From JAJPHF01 sp035293805 (lineage in GTDB: Bacteria > Chloroflexota > UBA6077 > JAJPHF01), in assembly GCA_035293805.1 (NCBI GenBank), contig DATGMD010000001.1, positions 149,265 through 213,264 on the forward strand: a stretch of 64,000 bases of DNA, read 5' to 3'. Position numbers and translations under genes: made by a program. The first letter of the stretch is position 1. Each line of letters begins with the position of its first letter. The notes beneath the pieces were generated by a model. It was not told the origin of the DNA and did no database searches. It worked only from the letters and a program-made list of their open reading frames with translations. Of this stretch, positions 63,098 through 64,000 are shown piece by piece.

Positions 63098-64000
63098 ATG
63101 ACTCGAGGAATCCCGTCGCATCCTGTCCTCGCTGCCATGCTGGCGCTCGTTCTCATGGTCGGCCTCGCGCTGCCCGCGAGCGCGGCTCCCAGCACGGTCG
63201 TAGGGACAGGAGACTCGGTGACGGTCACCGACTCGGTTGGGTCCGTCGACGCGCCGTCGCATCACTTCGGCTTCAGCCAGGCGAGCGTGCTGGGGCAGGC
63301 CACGAGCCAGGGCGTCTCGTTCGGTACCGGGGCGACTGCCAGCCCGAACACGGGTGTGACGGTCGGCTCGAACGTAACGAAGACGATCCCGGTCAACAAC
63401 ATCTCGGGTGGTACCCTAAACGGCGTGCAGCTCGTGGACACGCTGCCGGCGGGCACGACGTTCGTATCGGCCTCGTCGACGGTGGGCACCTGTACTGGGC
63501 CGACGGTCGGTACCACCGGCACGGTTACCTGCACCATCGGCACGCTGACCGCTGCCCAGAACGCGACGGTCACGATCGTGCTGACCGCGACCGCAACCGC
63601 GCCGACGACGGTGGTGGACCCGGTCACGGTGAATGGTACCCTGTCGACTGGCACGGGCTTCACCAACTCGACCAACATCCTGTTCACGATGGTGAGCGGC
63701 CCCAACCAGTCGCCGACCGGCGCGACGGCGCTGGCCGCGCTGCAGCAGGGCGGCTTCACCGCGAACGGCGTGCAGTCCTGCGTTGGGCTGACCAACCCGA
63801 TCAACCCGATCAACCCGATCACGCCGTTCAACGGCATCAACGGCACGGCCACGGGCATCGGCATCGGCTCGACCTGCCCGATCACCGGGCAGCTGACGGG
63901 TAGCGCGACCATCACGGGCAGCGCGACCTGGAACGTGACCGTGGCAGCGGCTCCGGCCGGTGCTCTGGTCGGCGTGGCCCCGGTCGCGTTCGCTCTGACC
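63098..64000 (+). CDS. Secreted DUF11-domain protein, C-terminal end outside the window
   Basis: The frame is open from ATG 63098 to the window edge (301 codons). The signal peptide reads HPVLAAMLALVLMVGLALPA then SAA. Residues about 85-170 form a DUF11-type beta domain: TVGSNVTKTIPVNNISGGTL, GVQLVDTLPAGTTFVSAS and GTVTCTIGTLTAAQNATVTI. A short tandem NPINPINPITPF follows. Ser/Thr/Gly-rich and Lys-poor, as in cell-surface proteins. GGGGGG lies about eight bases before the ATG. Likely a surface or envelope structural protein. Confidence 0.8.
   Translation, partial: MTRGIPSHPVLAAMLALVLMVGLALPASAAPSTVVGTGDSVTVTDSVGSVDAPSHHFGFSQASVLGQATSQGVSFGTGATASPNTGVTVGSNVTKTIPVNNISGGTLNGVQLVDTLPAGTTFVSASSTVGTCTGPTVGTTGTVTCTIGTLTAAQNATVTIVLTATATAPTTVVDPVTVNGTLSTGTGFTNSTNILFTMVSGPNQSPTGATALAALQQGGFTANGVQSCVGLTNPINPINPITPFNGINGTATGIGIGSTCPITGQLTGSATITGSATWNVTVAAAPAGALVGVAPVAFALT

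Overview
The window is a stretch of a very GC-rich bacterial chromosome, densely packed with genes. Most likely it comes from a member of the Chloroflexota, perhaps a Thermomicrobia-like lineage. This is inference from several features: a split cytochrome b6/subunit IV-type quinol:cytochrome c oxidoreductase with its own diheme cytochrome c, a GuaB3-type IMP dehydrogenase, a UPF0182 protein, secreted proteins with Thr/Pro 'TPT' linkers, and dispersed intergenic repeats. No 16S rRNA or other decisive marker is present. The only RNA gene I can support is one tRNA-Arg(CCG).

Layout. 0-3.2 kb (minus strand): glycolytic operon gap-pgk-tpiA. 3.2-4.7 kb: a 1.5 kb gene-free block full of dispersed palindromic repeats. 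4.7-8.1 kb (minus): b6-like cytochrome b, subunit IV, Rieske protein and diheme cytochrome c. 8.5-11.6 kb (plus): NYN-domain protein, hisB and a PHP phosphoesterase. 11.6-20.6 kb (minus): HtrA protease, then a purine cluster transcribed guaB3, guaA, purDE (one ORF), purB, purC, purS; a candidate promoter and attenuator lie upstream of guaB3. 21.2-33.9 kb: eight polytopic membrane proteins of the GT-C type, five of them GT87/DUF2029 paralogues, plus the C-terminal remnant of a further copy. 34-39.2 kb (minus): histidine operon hisS-like, hisG, hisD, hisC. 39.4-46.2 kb: accessory region with a tiny DUF5670-like membrane protein, two secreted proteins of visibly lower GC (one split by an in-frame stop), a secreted lipase and an esterase lipoprotein. 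46.4-49.6 kb: NarL-type sensor kinase/response regulator pair and a hypothetical. 49.7-57.9 kb: acyl-CoA ligase, cyclase-family protein, flavin reductase-like protein, several small hypotheticals, tRNA-Arg, YihY and PdxA. 58.2-64 kb: UPF0182 membrane protein, an AAA+ ATPase, and the start of a secreted DUF11-domain protein that runs off the window.

The metabolic genes form coherent pathways (lower glycolysis, quinol oxidation, IMP/GMP synthesis, histidine synthesis). The least explained part is the 13-kb GT-C cluster, which shows tandem duplication, module duplication, one decayed copy and shared extended -10 promoters. Two repeat families shape coding ends: a TCAGC-rich family abuts start and stop codons in the purine and histidine operons, and a GGCCAG-type repeat has inserted inside the kinase dimerisation domain.
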